A DNA stretch of 64,000 nucleotides, taken from contig NC_045128.1 in NCBI RefSeq assembly GCF_007655135.1, positions 27,870,811 to 27,934,810 on the forward strand, in the 5' to 3' direction. Made by a program: the position numbers and the translations under genes. How positions within the stretch are numbered: position 1 is the stretch's first letter; every line of letters starts with the position of its first letter. The notes under the pieces are model-generated. The model did no database searches and was not told where the DNA came from. It was given only the letters and a program-made list of their open reading frames with translations. Of the stretch, positions 10,740-21,479 are shown in pieces. Origin of the DNA: Punica granatum. Its lineage: Eukaryota > Streptophyta > Magnoliopsida > Myrtales > Lythraceae.

Positions 10740-11390
10740 ATCTCATTTTTATTATCCTAAGTCTTTTCTTTTTTTTGGGAGCTATCAAACGTTAATGCTT
10801 TAATTTTAAATCTATCTCGCCGTAAAAATTCTATTCATTTTTATAAAAATACTGACGTAGCGCGTTAATTACTTGACGGAACTAAGTGTGAAGGTTCTGA
10901 TGTAGGGAAAAAATTACACCATATGTATCAATCTTTTTATTGATTTTCAATTTTATTCTAATATTTTGATGCTTTCTCAATTTTATTTTAATATTTAGAT
11001 AGTTTCTCAGTTTTATCTCAATCTTTTGCTGTTTTCTCAATATTATCCCAATAGATTGGGATAAATTTGAGAAATTATGAAAAGATTGGGATAAATTCAT
11101 AAAAACGAAAAGATTGGGATAAATTTGACAAAAAAAGTTAGAATACATAGTGTTATTTTTTCTTTGTATTGGGACCCACATACTCTCCACGTCAGCGCTA
11201 TCAAGCAATTAATGTGCCACGTCAGTATTTTCGTTAAAAATGGATTGAATGTTTATGGCGGAATAGATTTAACCTCCAAACTATTAATGTTAGGATAACT
11301 CAGAAAAAAAAAATCAATATTGGGATAAAACTAAGACAATATGTAAAGATTAGGATATATGGTGCAATTTTTCTTAAAAAAATTGCGGCA
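10740..11390. mobile_element. Foldback element in the NLR 5' flank
   Basis: The two halves are inverted copies. At the left, a run from GTTAATGCTTTAATTTTAAATC through ATACTGACGTAG; at the right, the reverse complement of the same words around 11215-11300 (CACGTCAGTATTTTCGTTAAAA, then ATTAATGTTAGGATAAC). The centre at about 10910-11130 carries repeated TTTCTCAATTTTATCCCAAT-like units on both strands, which would form a long hairpin. It begins within about 80 bp of the NLR start codon, so it probably forms part of the promoter or leader. No coding sequence. Confidence 0.6.
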
Positions 11391-11640
11391 AAACAATTCA
11401 TTTCATACCAAAGGAGTGATTAAGAGTTGTGTTAAAATGTCCCCTTCTAGATTGAGTTGCCTCTATAATTGAAGATACTCTATGAGATTTGTTGAACCAT
11501 CTCAATTCGTCTCAATTTGCTGAGCAGGCCAATCTTGAGTAACGGTGAGAATTTAAAGGTATACGATGAAAATAAAAAAAATTGATAAATGAGACAAGGT
11601 ATCGGATGGAAAATGAACCCAAAAATACATTATAAAAATA
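11391..11640. other. Unassigned intergenic sequence
   Basis: AT-rich sequence between two inverted-repeat elements. I see no gene or regulatory signal that can be supported. Confidence 0.4.
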
Positions 11641-12455
11641 GGTGGGTAAACTACAAAAACAAAATTAAGCTTTTACTTTTGTCTCAATTTTGGCACCACT
11701 TTTCATATTTTACATAAAAGAATCATAAATTTTTATTTCCATCTCAACTATGGCAAGTCGTTTGTCTTTTATCACATTTTTCGTCTAATTTCTTATGCGG
11801 ATGATAACAACAGTCAAGTGGACCTCGGTTGGCCAATGAAAAAGTGACACATGTAATATTATCTTTTAAAAAATAAAAAAAATGGATCCCTTATTATTTT
11901 TAATTTTGCTCCCTTTGCAAAACTCCCTCTCTCTACCCCCTTCTTTCTCCTATGTTTCCTCCGTGCACCACCTATGGGAGTTTTTCTTGAGTGGAAATTG
12001 TTCCCATCGACCATGGAACAAAGAAGAGGAAGGACAAAAGGAGGAACAGTTTTGGATCAGACATCATCACCCTAAGAAGATTAATCATGAACTCCATATG
12101 AAAAAAAGGGCCACCATGGAAGCCATGCTCGAAAGGTCCGACATAAGCTCAGAGGGGCTAGAGAGGGAGATAGTAAGGGCAAGTTTGTAAAATTAAAAAT
12201 AACAAGAGTTCTATTTTTTTATTTTTTAAAAGATAATATTACATGTTACTTCTCCATTGGCCAACGGGGGTCCACTTGACGGTTGTTGTGATCCACATAA
12301 GATATTAGACGAAAAATGTGACGGAAGGCAAATGGCGTGCCATATTTGTGACGAAAATAAAAACTTATGATTTTTATATCAAAAATGAAAAGTGGAGTCA
12401 AAACCGAGACAAAAGTGAAAATTGAAATTTTTTGTGTAATTTACTCATAATAGAT
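11641..12455. mobile_element. Non-autonomous element with ~250 bp terminal inverted repeats
   Basis: The left arm 11641-11900 and right arm 12185-12455 are inverted copies. Shared words include ACTTTTGTCTC, CATTTTTCGTCTAAT, GTCAAGTGGACC, TTGGCCAATG and TAATATTATCTTTTAAAAAATAA. The ends read GTGGGTAAACTAC and GTAATTTACTCAT. The flanks share only AATAG, so the target duplication is uncertain. The 300 bp core has a 102-codon open frame (11882-12190) with no recognisable domain, which I do not consider a gene. Long arms with a small core suit a Mutator-like or foldback non-autonomous element. Confidence 0.65.
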
Positions 12456-13187
12456 CAAATGTATATTCTCTAATATGATTAATTAGTTCACTTTATTTGA
12501 ATTTACCACATTTCATTCTTGATATTATATATAACTAGGAGAATTGGATCGAAAAGGATGATTTGGCTAACGGTAAGAAAAGACAATATTGATATAGCTC
12601 TCATAAACTTATATTACAATCTAAAATCATGTTATATGTTTGAGGATTTTTAGCAATTGTTCATGAAATAAATTTCAATCCAAACCATGATCCATAATAA
12701 TGTAGATCCAATATGTACTATCCACGCGTATAAATAATTATTTAAAAAATTGTTATATATATATTACAACTTGTATGCTGAACATTAGAATACATTGAAA
12801 TTGCATTTGAAGCACTATGTAAAAAAATTATAGAAAATAAATATCTCCTTCTCATATTAATCTAGCATCTTGTGATCCTTATTCATCTCTTCACATTCTC
12901 TCTGTAAAATCAAAAACATTTATACAATAAAAGTCGATATCCACGTTATAAATAGAATAATACATATGAATTTCCATACAAATGAGGAATATTAAAAAAA
13001 ATACTAATTTGGTCGAATGAGAAAAAATCTCGATAAAACGTCCTAAATCCAATGCCACTCTGACCTGTAAAATAACTGCGAACATATTTTAGGAGATGAG
13101 CTTGACGCCTAGTTAATAACCACAACTTAAACTAATCGGATCATAGCACGGGTCTAGTTATATCATAAAAATATCGTCGAAACCTTC
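12456..13187. other. Intergenic sequence, nothing recognised
   Basis: AT-rich sequence with short non-conserved frames only. It lies between the inverted-repeat element and the left edge of duplicated block B. Confidence 0.4.
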
Positions 13188-14535
13188 AGAATTCTTTTCC
13201 TTTAAGTAACTTTTTTACTTCCTAATAAATATTTTTTAATATCCAACTCATGTTCAGAAAAACAAGTATTTTCACTTTTTTTTTCCTTTCTCCCATCCAA
13301 ATGAAGTCATAGAAATGCGGGTCATGGTGGGGAAAAATAAAAAGAAGAGAAATAAGGGGTTTAAAGGCTAAATGGAAGTGAATGGGTGCGTGAACATGAG
13401 TCAAGGGGCATGAAAATATCAGAATGTAAGAGAGAATAGATATGAGCCTTTCTAAAAAAATTATAAGAGTATATTTGAAAAAAATGTGGAGAAACACTAA
13501 AAAGGCTTCATACTTATACATATTTATTTTTTATTTAATATCATATCATTGTTAATTGTAATTTTTAAATTGAACATAAAAATTAATAGGAAATTCTTTG
13601 AAACCAAAAAAAAAAATCAAAAGGTGCTTAAAAGTATACTATCAATAGAAAAATGAAAATGATATGTTTTTTGTATTTATACATATAATAATAAATTTCA
13701 TTTAAAAATTTGTGAAGTAGTGAAACACATGTAATTATTTTACTAGTTTTTTATTTTCACGAAGTTAACCCTGTATTCAGAAGTTCAATTGGGTCACAAC
13801 TAATCCAATCGAATCAGGTCGATCCACTAAGAGGTAAAACTCTCCCATAGTAGATTTTTTACATTCACAAATACTCGAACCCGAGAGCTTACTTAAGCGA
13901 AACAAGCGCCGAACAGCTTGAACCAACCTATGTTGGTTATTTTACTAGTTTTTAAAGTTTGTCAATTCGGTCGCTTCCATTGGTAACTTTTAATAGTATT
14001 AAAAGTATTCGTAAAATAATCCAAAATTAATCTTTTGAAATAGAAAATTTAAATAAAAAAAATAAATAAAATTGAAAATGTTTGAAAAATGGAAGGGGAA
14101 ATAAAAGGAAAAAGAGAACTCCAATCTTGGCTAGGTCAATAGTAGCTAGCGGCTCGAGGTCTGCTACCATCAGGTAGTTTGGTCAATTGAAGCTGTCCAT
14201 CACCAACTCCATCGGAGTTATTGATAGTCCCACTGGATTTTGTTGTGGCTATGCATCGAAGAGGGAAGCAAAGACATATTCGGCATGGTGGGCTTATCTT
14301 GAATACCCATCAGTTGTTCCTCTATTCATTATCTGCTATAATTTCTTATTCAATTTAATGAAATTTTTAAAAATATATAGAAAATGAAAAAGAGTATAAT
14401 TTTTGGACCTTCGGCGACAACACTTACCCAAGAAAAAATATTTTGGACCATTTATTAAATTACTTAAGTAGAAATTTAAAATTCTTAATTTTGAGCGGCA
14501 AATTGATAGTCTTTAGCAGATATTAATGGCTAAAG
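13188..14535. repeat. Segmental duplication, block B (left part)
   Basis: Colinear with about 1895-3225 (A) and 31395-32785 (C). It starts abruptly in the AAATTCTTTT..AGTAACTTTTTTACTTCC region and ends exactly where the Mutator-like element inserts; the block resumes at 23045. It contains the SINE-like repeat (13765-13945) and the conserved unknown segment (14110-14395), with no intact gene. Confidence 0.85.
14526..14535 (+). repeat. Target-site duplication, left copy
   Basis: ATGGCTAAAG lies directly before the left terminus and is repeated at 23045-23054 directly after the right terminus. Blocks A and C carry the word only once at the matching place (TTAATGGCTAAAGTGA), which proves the duplication. 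Confidence 0.92.
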
Positions 14536-14972
14536 GGGAAAATGACATTATCGGTCCTATATGTTTGCCAATTTTTGACATTGAGTCTTAAATGTTTCAG
14601 TTTGAAAAAACAAGTCCTATAAGTTTGGAAAAAGTGTCATTTTTGGTCCTATCCGTTACCCCCGTTAACGGAGTTGGCAACAGTGCTAACGGACTCGCCA
14701 GCTGGCCGTTAAGTGGCGACGTGGCGCTAACGGCCCGACTCCACGCGTGTGGGTGGCCTGAATTCTGGAAGACCCGGCTTGAATTTTAACCCGGCACCCG
14801 GCTTCTCCTTCGGTTCTACCCGAGTAAAATTCCCAAAATTTCAAAACCCTAATTCGTTCCTAATCGTGAAATCCACCTCTCCCTCCTGAATTCGACTTCT
14901 TCCTCCTGAAATCGAATCCTGAAATCGACATCCCTCCTGAAATCGACTTCTTCCTCCCTCATGAACGCAGCT
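14536..14972 (+). repeat. MULE left terminal inverted repeat
   Basis: Matches the reverse complement of 22583-23044 nearly base for base over the first about 360 bp, and again after a small indel to the CCTCCCTCATGAACGCAGCT string. In MuDR the terminal repeats carry the promoters of the element's genes; by position this one would drive the GRF gene. Confidence 0.93.
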
Positions 14973-15440
14973 CGTCCCCTCGGTTGAATCCAAGAAGCCT
15001 TCAGGTACTTTGGCTCCATTCTACTCGTCCTGTGCGAAGAGATACAGATTCTTCAGGTACTTTGCGGCTCCCACTTTCGCGATCGTTACTGTTTGTGTCG
15101 TACTGTGGAACTGTCTGATGTTAATGGAAATTCCGGTGCCGATCCTCCAGTCAGTCGCCCTCTTGCTCCTGTCTGTGTTTGTCTGCGTTTCAGGTTCCAG
15201 CTAGTTCTCGTGTCCCAGCCGTCTCTCTCCCGACTCAAGGACCAGCTCCTCCCGAAAAACCCTAACATCTAAATCCTTCGATTGAATCCCCTTCTGAATC
15301 CCCTTCTGAATCCTTCGATTGAATCCCCTTCTGAATCCTTCGATTGAATCCCCTCTTGAATCCCCTTCGATTGAATCCCATTTCCTGAACTTAATCCCCT
15401 CCTAAGTCCTCTGGGCCCTAAATCGAAGACCAGTGTCTGT
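14973..15440. other. MULE left leader region with short tandem repeats
   Basis: Lies between the left terminal repeat and the nested hAT-like insert. About 15275-15410 holds imperfect repeats of TTCGATTGAATCCCCTTCTGAATCC. The string CTCGTCCCCTCGGTTGAATCCAAGAAG also occurs inverted in the right interior (22320-22420). It probably forms the 5' region of the GRF gene transcript. Confidence 0.45.
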
Positions 15441-16023
15441 TAGGGGTGTGCACGGGTACCGGGTATACCCGGAATCGGTTAGAACCTACCCTAACGGGTA
15501 GGGTCTGGGTAGCTCGTATTGAAAATAGGGTAGGTTCCGAGTATTAAAATTAGGAACCTGTGAAAATCGGTTCCGGTTCCGGTTCCTGCCTACAGGGTAC
15601 CCGGAACCGGTTATTTATTAAAAAAAAGAAAAATGAAAGAGTAAAGTTACTATCTCCTCTAATGAATCAGAACATAGACACTTTGTTGTGTGAGATCGTA
15701 TTATGGATGTTCAATTTTGTCGATGGGTTGATGAGACATATTATTATTTCATTGTTGTGGATTAATCTAAATTTTGTTGATAATCTATTTGGCATGATTA
15801 CTGATTATGTATGTGATATTTTCGATTTTATTTAGCGAGAGGAAAAAATCTACAGGTTCCAACAGGGTACCCGGAACCTGTGGTATAATACAGGTTCCGG
15901 GTAGGTTCCGGTTCCATGATTCAACAGGGTAGGGTCCGGTTCCAAAATCTTGGAACCTGTCCCTTACAGGGTAGGGTCCAGGTATTATGAAAAATACAGG
16001 GTACCCGGAACCGATCACCCCTA
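15441..16023. mobile_element. hAT-like non-autonomous element (583 bp), copy 1
   Basis: It begins TAGGGGTG and ends CACCCCTA, and is flanked by the 8 bp direct repeat GTGTCTGT (15433-15440 and 16024-16031). Eight-base duplications and short terminal repeats of this kind are typical of the hAT superfamily. The subterminal regions are full of GGGTACCCGGAACC-type words in both orientations. No transposase is encoded. It sits inside the MULE, 52 bp before the GRF gene start codon. Confidence 0.88.
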
Positions 16024-16075
16024 GTGTCTGTCCCCTTTGATCGAGCTTCGAACTCCGTCCTGACGCATTCCCGTC

Positions 16076-16543
16076 ATGGAATCGGTGATGAGTCGTGGAA
16101 AAGGGCAGCAAACTTCTAGAGGAAAGGCCCGAAGAGGGGAGAGTTGTGGTTCAAGGGAATCTGCCACCTTGTTTGGGAGCAGTGCAGGTGTTTGTAGATG
16201 CGAATTGCGTCTTCAACAGAAGATTTCACGGACAGCAAACAACCCAGGTAGAAGATTCGTCGGATGTCCAAGGTACCGGGATAATGGGGGGTGTGGGTAT
16301 TTCAGCTGGATTGACCATCCCTTTGAAGCATCGATTTCAGAAATTGTTGTTGAAGAGGAAGTTTCCTCTTCTGAATGGGAAATGAAGTACCTGAAATTGA
16401 AGATGAAGGAATTGGAGGAGGAGTTAAAGCACCGACATAGTCGTTGTGATGTTAGGGTAGTTGTTTTTGCAATTTGCATCTGTATTATGGTTGGAAATTT
16501 GTTTGGGATGTGGTTGGGCTGTAAATTATGTATTGGCAAGTAG
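16076..16543 (+). CDS. GRF-type zinc-finger protein with coiled coil and C-terminal membrane segment
   Basis: The frame of 155 codons starts at ATG 16076, just after the nested hAT-like insert. The N-terminus is basic and Ser/Gly-rich. Residues about 41-83 form a GRF zinc finger: CRCELRLQQ, then NPGRRFVGCP, then GCGYFSWIDHP, giving the C-x-C...C...C pattern. An acidic/Lys-rich helical stretch (EWEMKYLKLKMKELEEELK) likely forms a coiled coil. A hydrophobic C-terminal segment (VVVFAICICIMVGNLFGMW) suits a single tail anchor. This order matches the plant family annotated as At4g04775-like. Its molecular job is unknown; GRF fingers can bind single-stranded nucleic acid. It lies inside the MULE, convergent with the transposase gene, so it may be an element gene. 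Alternatively it is a captured host gene. Confidence 0.75.
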   Translation: MESVMSRGKGQQTSRGKARRGESCGSRESATLFGSSAGVCRCELRLQQKISRTANNPGRRFVGCPRYRDNGGCGYFSWIDHPFEASISEIVVEEEVSSSEWEMKYLKLKMKELEEELKHRHSRCDVRVVVFAICICIMVGNLFGMWLGCKLCIGK

Positions 16544-17603
16544 GTGTGTACTTTGTACCGAGTCATCTGACTGCTAATGAAATAAAATTTCTAATTGGAT
16601 ATCAGTGTGATATAAGTGTTGGATATCAAGTGTTTCGCACATCTTTGGATATCAATATGAGTGTTTTTTGCATATATGATTATACGGATATCAGTTTGGA
16701 AGTGATTTGTAGTATATGTATGGTTGGATTTCGGTCTATAGGAGATGTAGTGTTGGTAAAGCTGAGGTTGTGTTGTGGTGTGCTGCATAGGAAATGTAGT
16801 CTTGGTTGTTGTCTTTATTGTTGTCTTGTTGAATATGGTGATAGGGTGTTGGTTGTATATCTGTATGGTGAAAGGGTGCTGGTTGGATATGGTTGGATTT
16901 CGGTCTGTAGGAGATGTAGTGTTGGTTAAGCTTAGGTTGTGTTGTAGTAAAGCTCAGATTTGTGTTGCCCCAGAGGTCTGCTCAAGGTAGAATGGACATT
17001 GCAGGCAATCCCTTATGATCTTTAACCAAAACTCAGTTATTCTTCATACTGCATAATTCCTGCTCTTAACGGTTAAATACCGCATGAGGCTTAGCACCTG
17101 ATACCCGTTCGAGAAACAATAGGGTGCCGATTGACAGAATGTCGAGATTAAGGAAAATTTCCATTAGGTCCCACTCACAACGAAGCAAGCCTTTGTTTCC
17201 TTTCTTTATGTGCCCACATGTTTGCCTCGTAATGATTAATGATTTTGATGAAGTCTAATGTTTTGTCTTTTTATTTTTTTCTAATCGAATTAATTTTTTG
17301 TCTTAGCATCCGGTGAGCTAATGTTTTTAAGTTTATATTATTTTCCTTGTTTAATTTCTTCTAATCAACAGCAAGATTAAAGATTCCCCTAAGGAAATAA
17401 TGATCCATCCATCCATTGCAACTAACAAAGAATAAAATTATCATTTTAATGATCTGATCAAACTATTCAGGTTTTTACAATTCACAGAATATATTCAACC
17501 AAAATCAATCCACGCCTATTTCCTCTCTATTTCCCCTCATCATCTATCTTTCTTAAACAGGAAAAAGAAACATAACAATCAAGACCAGAAACCTGAGCTT
17601 TAC
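16544..17603. other. MULE interior 3' of the GRF gene, no gene seen
   Basis: A GT-rich stretch (16590-16960) has repeated TTGGATATGG/TTTCGGTCTGTAGGAGATG words, including a direct repeat of about 55 bp at about 16728-16785 and 16895-16950. The remainder is ordinary AT-rich sequence. No protein or RNA gene was recognised. Confidence 0.4.
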
Positions 17604-18095
17604 CACAACAGAAACATTTTTTTCGACAGAATGACATACGTATCCACTGTTCTGCATTGCTAAACAACAGAAACATTTTTTTCAACAGAATGACATACGT
17701 ATCCACTGTTCTGCATTGCTAAACAACAGAAACATTTTTTTCAACAGAATGACATACGTATCCACTGTTCTGCATTGCTAAACAACAAAAACCTTTATTT
17801 TTCGACAGAATAACAAACATATCCATTGTTCTGTATTGCCAAGCAACATAAACATTTTCTTTCGACAGAATAACAAAATATTCACTGTTTTGTATTGCCA
17901 AACAACAAAAACCTTTTTTTTGACAGAATGACATACATATCCACTGTTCTGACATACGTATCCACTGTTCTGCATTGCTAAACAACAAAAACCTTTTTTT
18001 TCGACAGAATAACAAACATAACCACTGTTCTGCATTGACATAGACATATTACATTTTCCAAAAGAATACATCAACATATCCACTGTTCTGTAAAT
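17604..18095. repeat. Minisatellite of ~58-60 bp units between the two MULE genes
   Basis: About eight imperfect tandem copies of a unit containing ACAACAGAAACATTTTTTTC, GACAGAATGACATACGTATC and CACTGTTCTGCATTGCTAA. The first three are nearly identical and the later ones diverge, with one truncated unit near 17938-17960. The open frames across it on the minus strand arise only because the unit length is close to a multiple of three. Confidence 0.9.
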
Positions 18096-18350
18096 CACAA
18101 AAATAAATGACACACATTCCATCAGACACGTTTTTGTAGTCCTTTCTTTTTGCTCCCCTCTGACTTTTTCTAGGTCAGTTTCTTTCGTGCTTGGGCTTCA
18201 AGTTGGTTGGCTGTCACTGTCTGTCTAGACATATCAGCTTCCCTAGCCACGATTAATTAGCCTACACTTCCAAGCTGCACTTACACATAAATATATTATA
18301 CAGATATTTGTTTATAAATAATTGGTAAAATTAAGCAGAGTATGGTAAAA

Positions 18351-21300
18351 TTACAACAATTCACTCACATTCATTACAATGTATTCTCTATTATCGAAAT
18401 GCCTTGTTTGAGCAACTGATGACTGAGTTGAGGCAGCATGGTCTTCATCTGTAGTTCTTGATTGTGTTTCGGGTCTCCCCGCATGCCTTTTTTGTCCCTA
18501 CATTGATAAATAGAATGATACAAGGAATTATATATATGATCTCTAGAATGTAATACCATACTTAAATTTCAAACAACAGACCTTTGAACTTCGTTGGGTT
18601 GGCATTTGTTGCACTGTAGGAATAGGGCCTACAGATCGACATACAGCCTGATAACAAAAAATTAACACAGACAAATAAATAATTCCAACCTTGAAATGAG
18701 CTTGCAGAAATTACGAAATCCATCAATCCGTTAAAGTTAAAATGAGTTTACCGGTTCAGTGTTGTCATTGGCCCTTAGATTACACCTCCTCCTATTATGC
18801 CCAGGCTGCCTACATAGGCTGCACGTATTAGCTGTACCTTTACGAGACATTTGCTCAACCCCATCGTTTCCAATGGTAGTCTCCAACACTGTCTTTTTTC
18901 TCAGTTTCTTGGGTTTGCCTTTCTTCTTCTTCAAGATAGGTGGTATTGGTGGTTCATGCATGTTAATTCGATCCCAAAACTTGGGGTCCCTCACAGGCTC
19001 CATCACCTTTCCATAAGCTTCTAAAAACATTTCCTTCTTGTAGAAGCTATGAACAGATTCACTTGGATCTACACCCTTATGTAATAAGGCACAGACAGCA
19101 TGACAACAAGGAATTCCAGAAAGTTGCCATGCCCTACAATCACATGATTTATTCTTGATGTCAACCACAAACTTGGTGCCCCAAGCTTCGATCTCATAAC
19201 CATTTTCACCATTCCAAATAACATGACAATACCTACTCAGTTTCAGATTTTCTTGCAATTTCTTTTCAATTCTAGGACCAAAATCTTTCATCCATTTCTC
19301 ACAGTTTGCTCTCTGAGTTGGGATCCTTTCCATCACCAACTTCCTAATGTCCTCTAACATCGAATAAATAGATTTACACCTTGCTTCGAGTATTCTCCCA
19401 TTGAAAGCTTCACACAGATTATTATCAACAATGTCACACTTAACCATGGGATTAAAGAAAGCCTTACACCAGTGCTTGGGATTTGGTCTTTCCAGCAAGT
19501 CCTCATATGCTTGGGGTGACATTTTATGGAGTAACTCCATATTTTCTTTGAAATCGACTTCAGTGGTTGATTTAGCAATGTTCCAGAATTGCCTTTGTAT
19601 CTTTGGCCCCTTGTGACTTCCACCCCAATTAGCATAAATGTGCCTTGCACACATTCTATGCTCTGCATGAGGAAACAACTTAGCTACCGCTTGTACCAAC
19701 CCCTACATAAAAAATTTTGAAAAATTAGCACTTCTAAAAATTAACATGAGGGGAATAATTAAGCAGTATATATATTATTTGCATTACCTTTTGTTGATCA
19801 GATATGATTGACCAACCCAAGCCATCAGTTATGTTTAAGTCATCCTTAAGCTGACTCAAAAACCAAGACCATGTATCTCTACTCTCAACTTGAACTACTG
19901 CCCAAGCAATGGGAAACATTTGATTGTTCGCATCCCTACCAATGGCAGCAAGCAGTTCACCCTTAACCACTGTCTTCAGGAAACAACCATCAACACCAAT
20001 TATTTGCCTGCACCCCTTTACAAATCCCGTCTTTAAAGCATCAAAACAGACATAAAATCTATCAAATATAGGTGGCTCAGCTGGTATTGGCCTTTCAACC
20101 TTCATACTAACAGAGGAATCCCTATTCGCTCTCTTCAACTCATCTGCATAAAACCACATCAATGCATACTCTGCTTTACTATCACCAACCAACAAATCAT
20201 AGACCTTTTCCTTTGCCCTCCTACACTGGGATCTAGATACCTCCACACCTAGCTGCTCCTTCACCAGCTTTTTGAATTCATTTAGCTTGATTGATGGAAG
20301 AGATCTGATTGTGCCCATGTAATGTCTAGCCAACCATTGGCTATTCACTCTACTATTCTTGTATGTGATATTGCAAGTGTGATTGTCAAACATTTTCCTC
20401 ACTTGATAAGCACCAAGATTCTTCATGAATTTAGCAACTATCTTCCAATGATAGCTACTCTCTTTACACCTCACTCTTATATACTCTTTGCAATTTTTTT
20501 TGAAGTATACATTCCTTTGGGTCTTCACAGAAGCCAAGCAAATTGCATCCTTGAACTGTTTTCTATCTTCAAACAGTTGACCTATGGTAAAAGTTGGCAA
20601 CTCACAAGCTGGTTCATATTGAGGGAATGTACCTAACTTTCTGAAGTAACTTCTCGGTTGCTTTTCTCTCACTGTGTTTTCATCCCCAAACTCTGAACTT
20701 GATTCACCAGAGTTAATGCTACAAGCTTCATTAGAAGATGGATAATCAGTTAAGTATCCTTCATCTCTTGTATCAACAGAAACAATAGCGCCCTCTTTCT
20801 CTTTGCCCTTGTTGTCTTGCTTATCTTGTCTTGCTTCCCTTATAATGGTCTGTAGATCCTTCTATAGACTCAAACTCTTCAACTTTTCTGCTCTCTTTGC
20901 CTTCGTAATTTGAACTTGGGATCTGATGTCTTGGAGCTCAGGATCATCTTCTTCACTTAGATCTGCAGGCACATCCCCGAAAGCAAAATCACTCTCACTC
21001 TCACTACTGTTCTCTTCACTTTCTTTTGCAACTCGATCTACAACATCATCAACTCCCTTCCTTCCTAAAGAACCTCCCTCAGTAGCCTCATCACCTTCCT
21101 CAGTAGCCACCTTATGTTGCTGAAATGCTTTAGGGTTAGGGTTAGGGTCGGTTTTGTGTTTCACATACAGTTGGCAATGTTTGTGCTCTAATAGCTGTCC
21201 TATGAGTTGAATGACAGAACTGTCCCTATAAACCTCAAATAATCCATCTTTTAACCCCTTCCCATGGACCCGACACAAGACCACCTCTACATTACCTTTG

Positions 21301-21479
21301 TACCCCATCTTTTCTAATTCTTTCACCATATGAGTAATTGACACTTTGTCTGGGTCAATATCCCAACGCAATATCTCACCCCCACTATACAACAATTCTC
21401 CTCCTTCTTCCTTAAAGGACCCGCCATGGTGTATTTCAAGAGTGTATCCATGATAGTTCAAGTTGTGAAAGTCATCCAT
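18351..21479 (-). CDS. MURA (Mutator-family) transposase, four exons, one in-frame UAG
   Basis: Exons 21479-19788, 19702-18752, 18647-18582 and 18497-18351 join in frame with GT-AG introns. They give 951 codons before the final TAA, one of which is TAG (20862-20864). The start MDDFHNLNY opens a plant MULE N-terminal domain, followed by an acidic linker. The catalytic core has GVDGCFLK (first Asp), GWSIISDQQK (second Asp), CARHIYANWGG (C/H motif) and NNLCEAFNG (likely Glu). A SWIM zinc finger follows, CDCRAWQLSGIPCCHAVC, then a CCHC-type knuckle CSLCRQPGHNRRRC, and an AT-hook-like KRHAGRP in the last exon. The enzyme excises and inserts the element through the terminal repeats. The UAG lies in the acidic linker between domains, so the copy may be dead or make two pieces. 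The start lies nearest the right terminal repeat. Confidence 0.9.
20862..20864 (-). other. In-frame UAG codon in the MURA gene
   Basis: The frame reads K-S-L-S-L, stop, K-D-L-Q-T-I, and both sides stay in the same register without any indel. All other MURA domains downstream are open, so this looks like a single recent base change. Confidence 0.85.

Noticed and set aside
11882..12190. 102-codon frame in the core of the inverted-repeat element
   Set aside because: Low-complexity start, no recognisable domain, and it reads into the terminal arm; no second copy supports it.
15560..16111. Possible coding frames over 15.6-16.1 kb
   Set aside because: They fall inside the hAT-like element and recur only because the element is repeated at 38 kb.
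17604..18095. CRISPR-like array
   Set aside because: Repeats are contiguous with no unique spacers, and the window is plant nuclear DNA; it is a minisatellite.
17719..18122. Repetitive Cys/Phe-rich frames across 17.7-18.1 kb
   Set aside because: They are translations of the 58-60 bp minisatellite and change with every indel between units.
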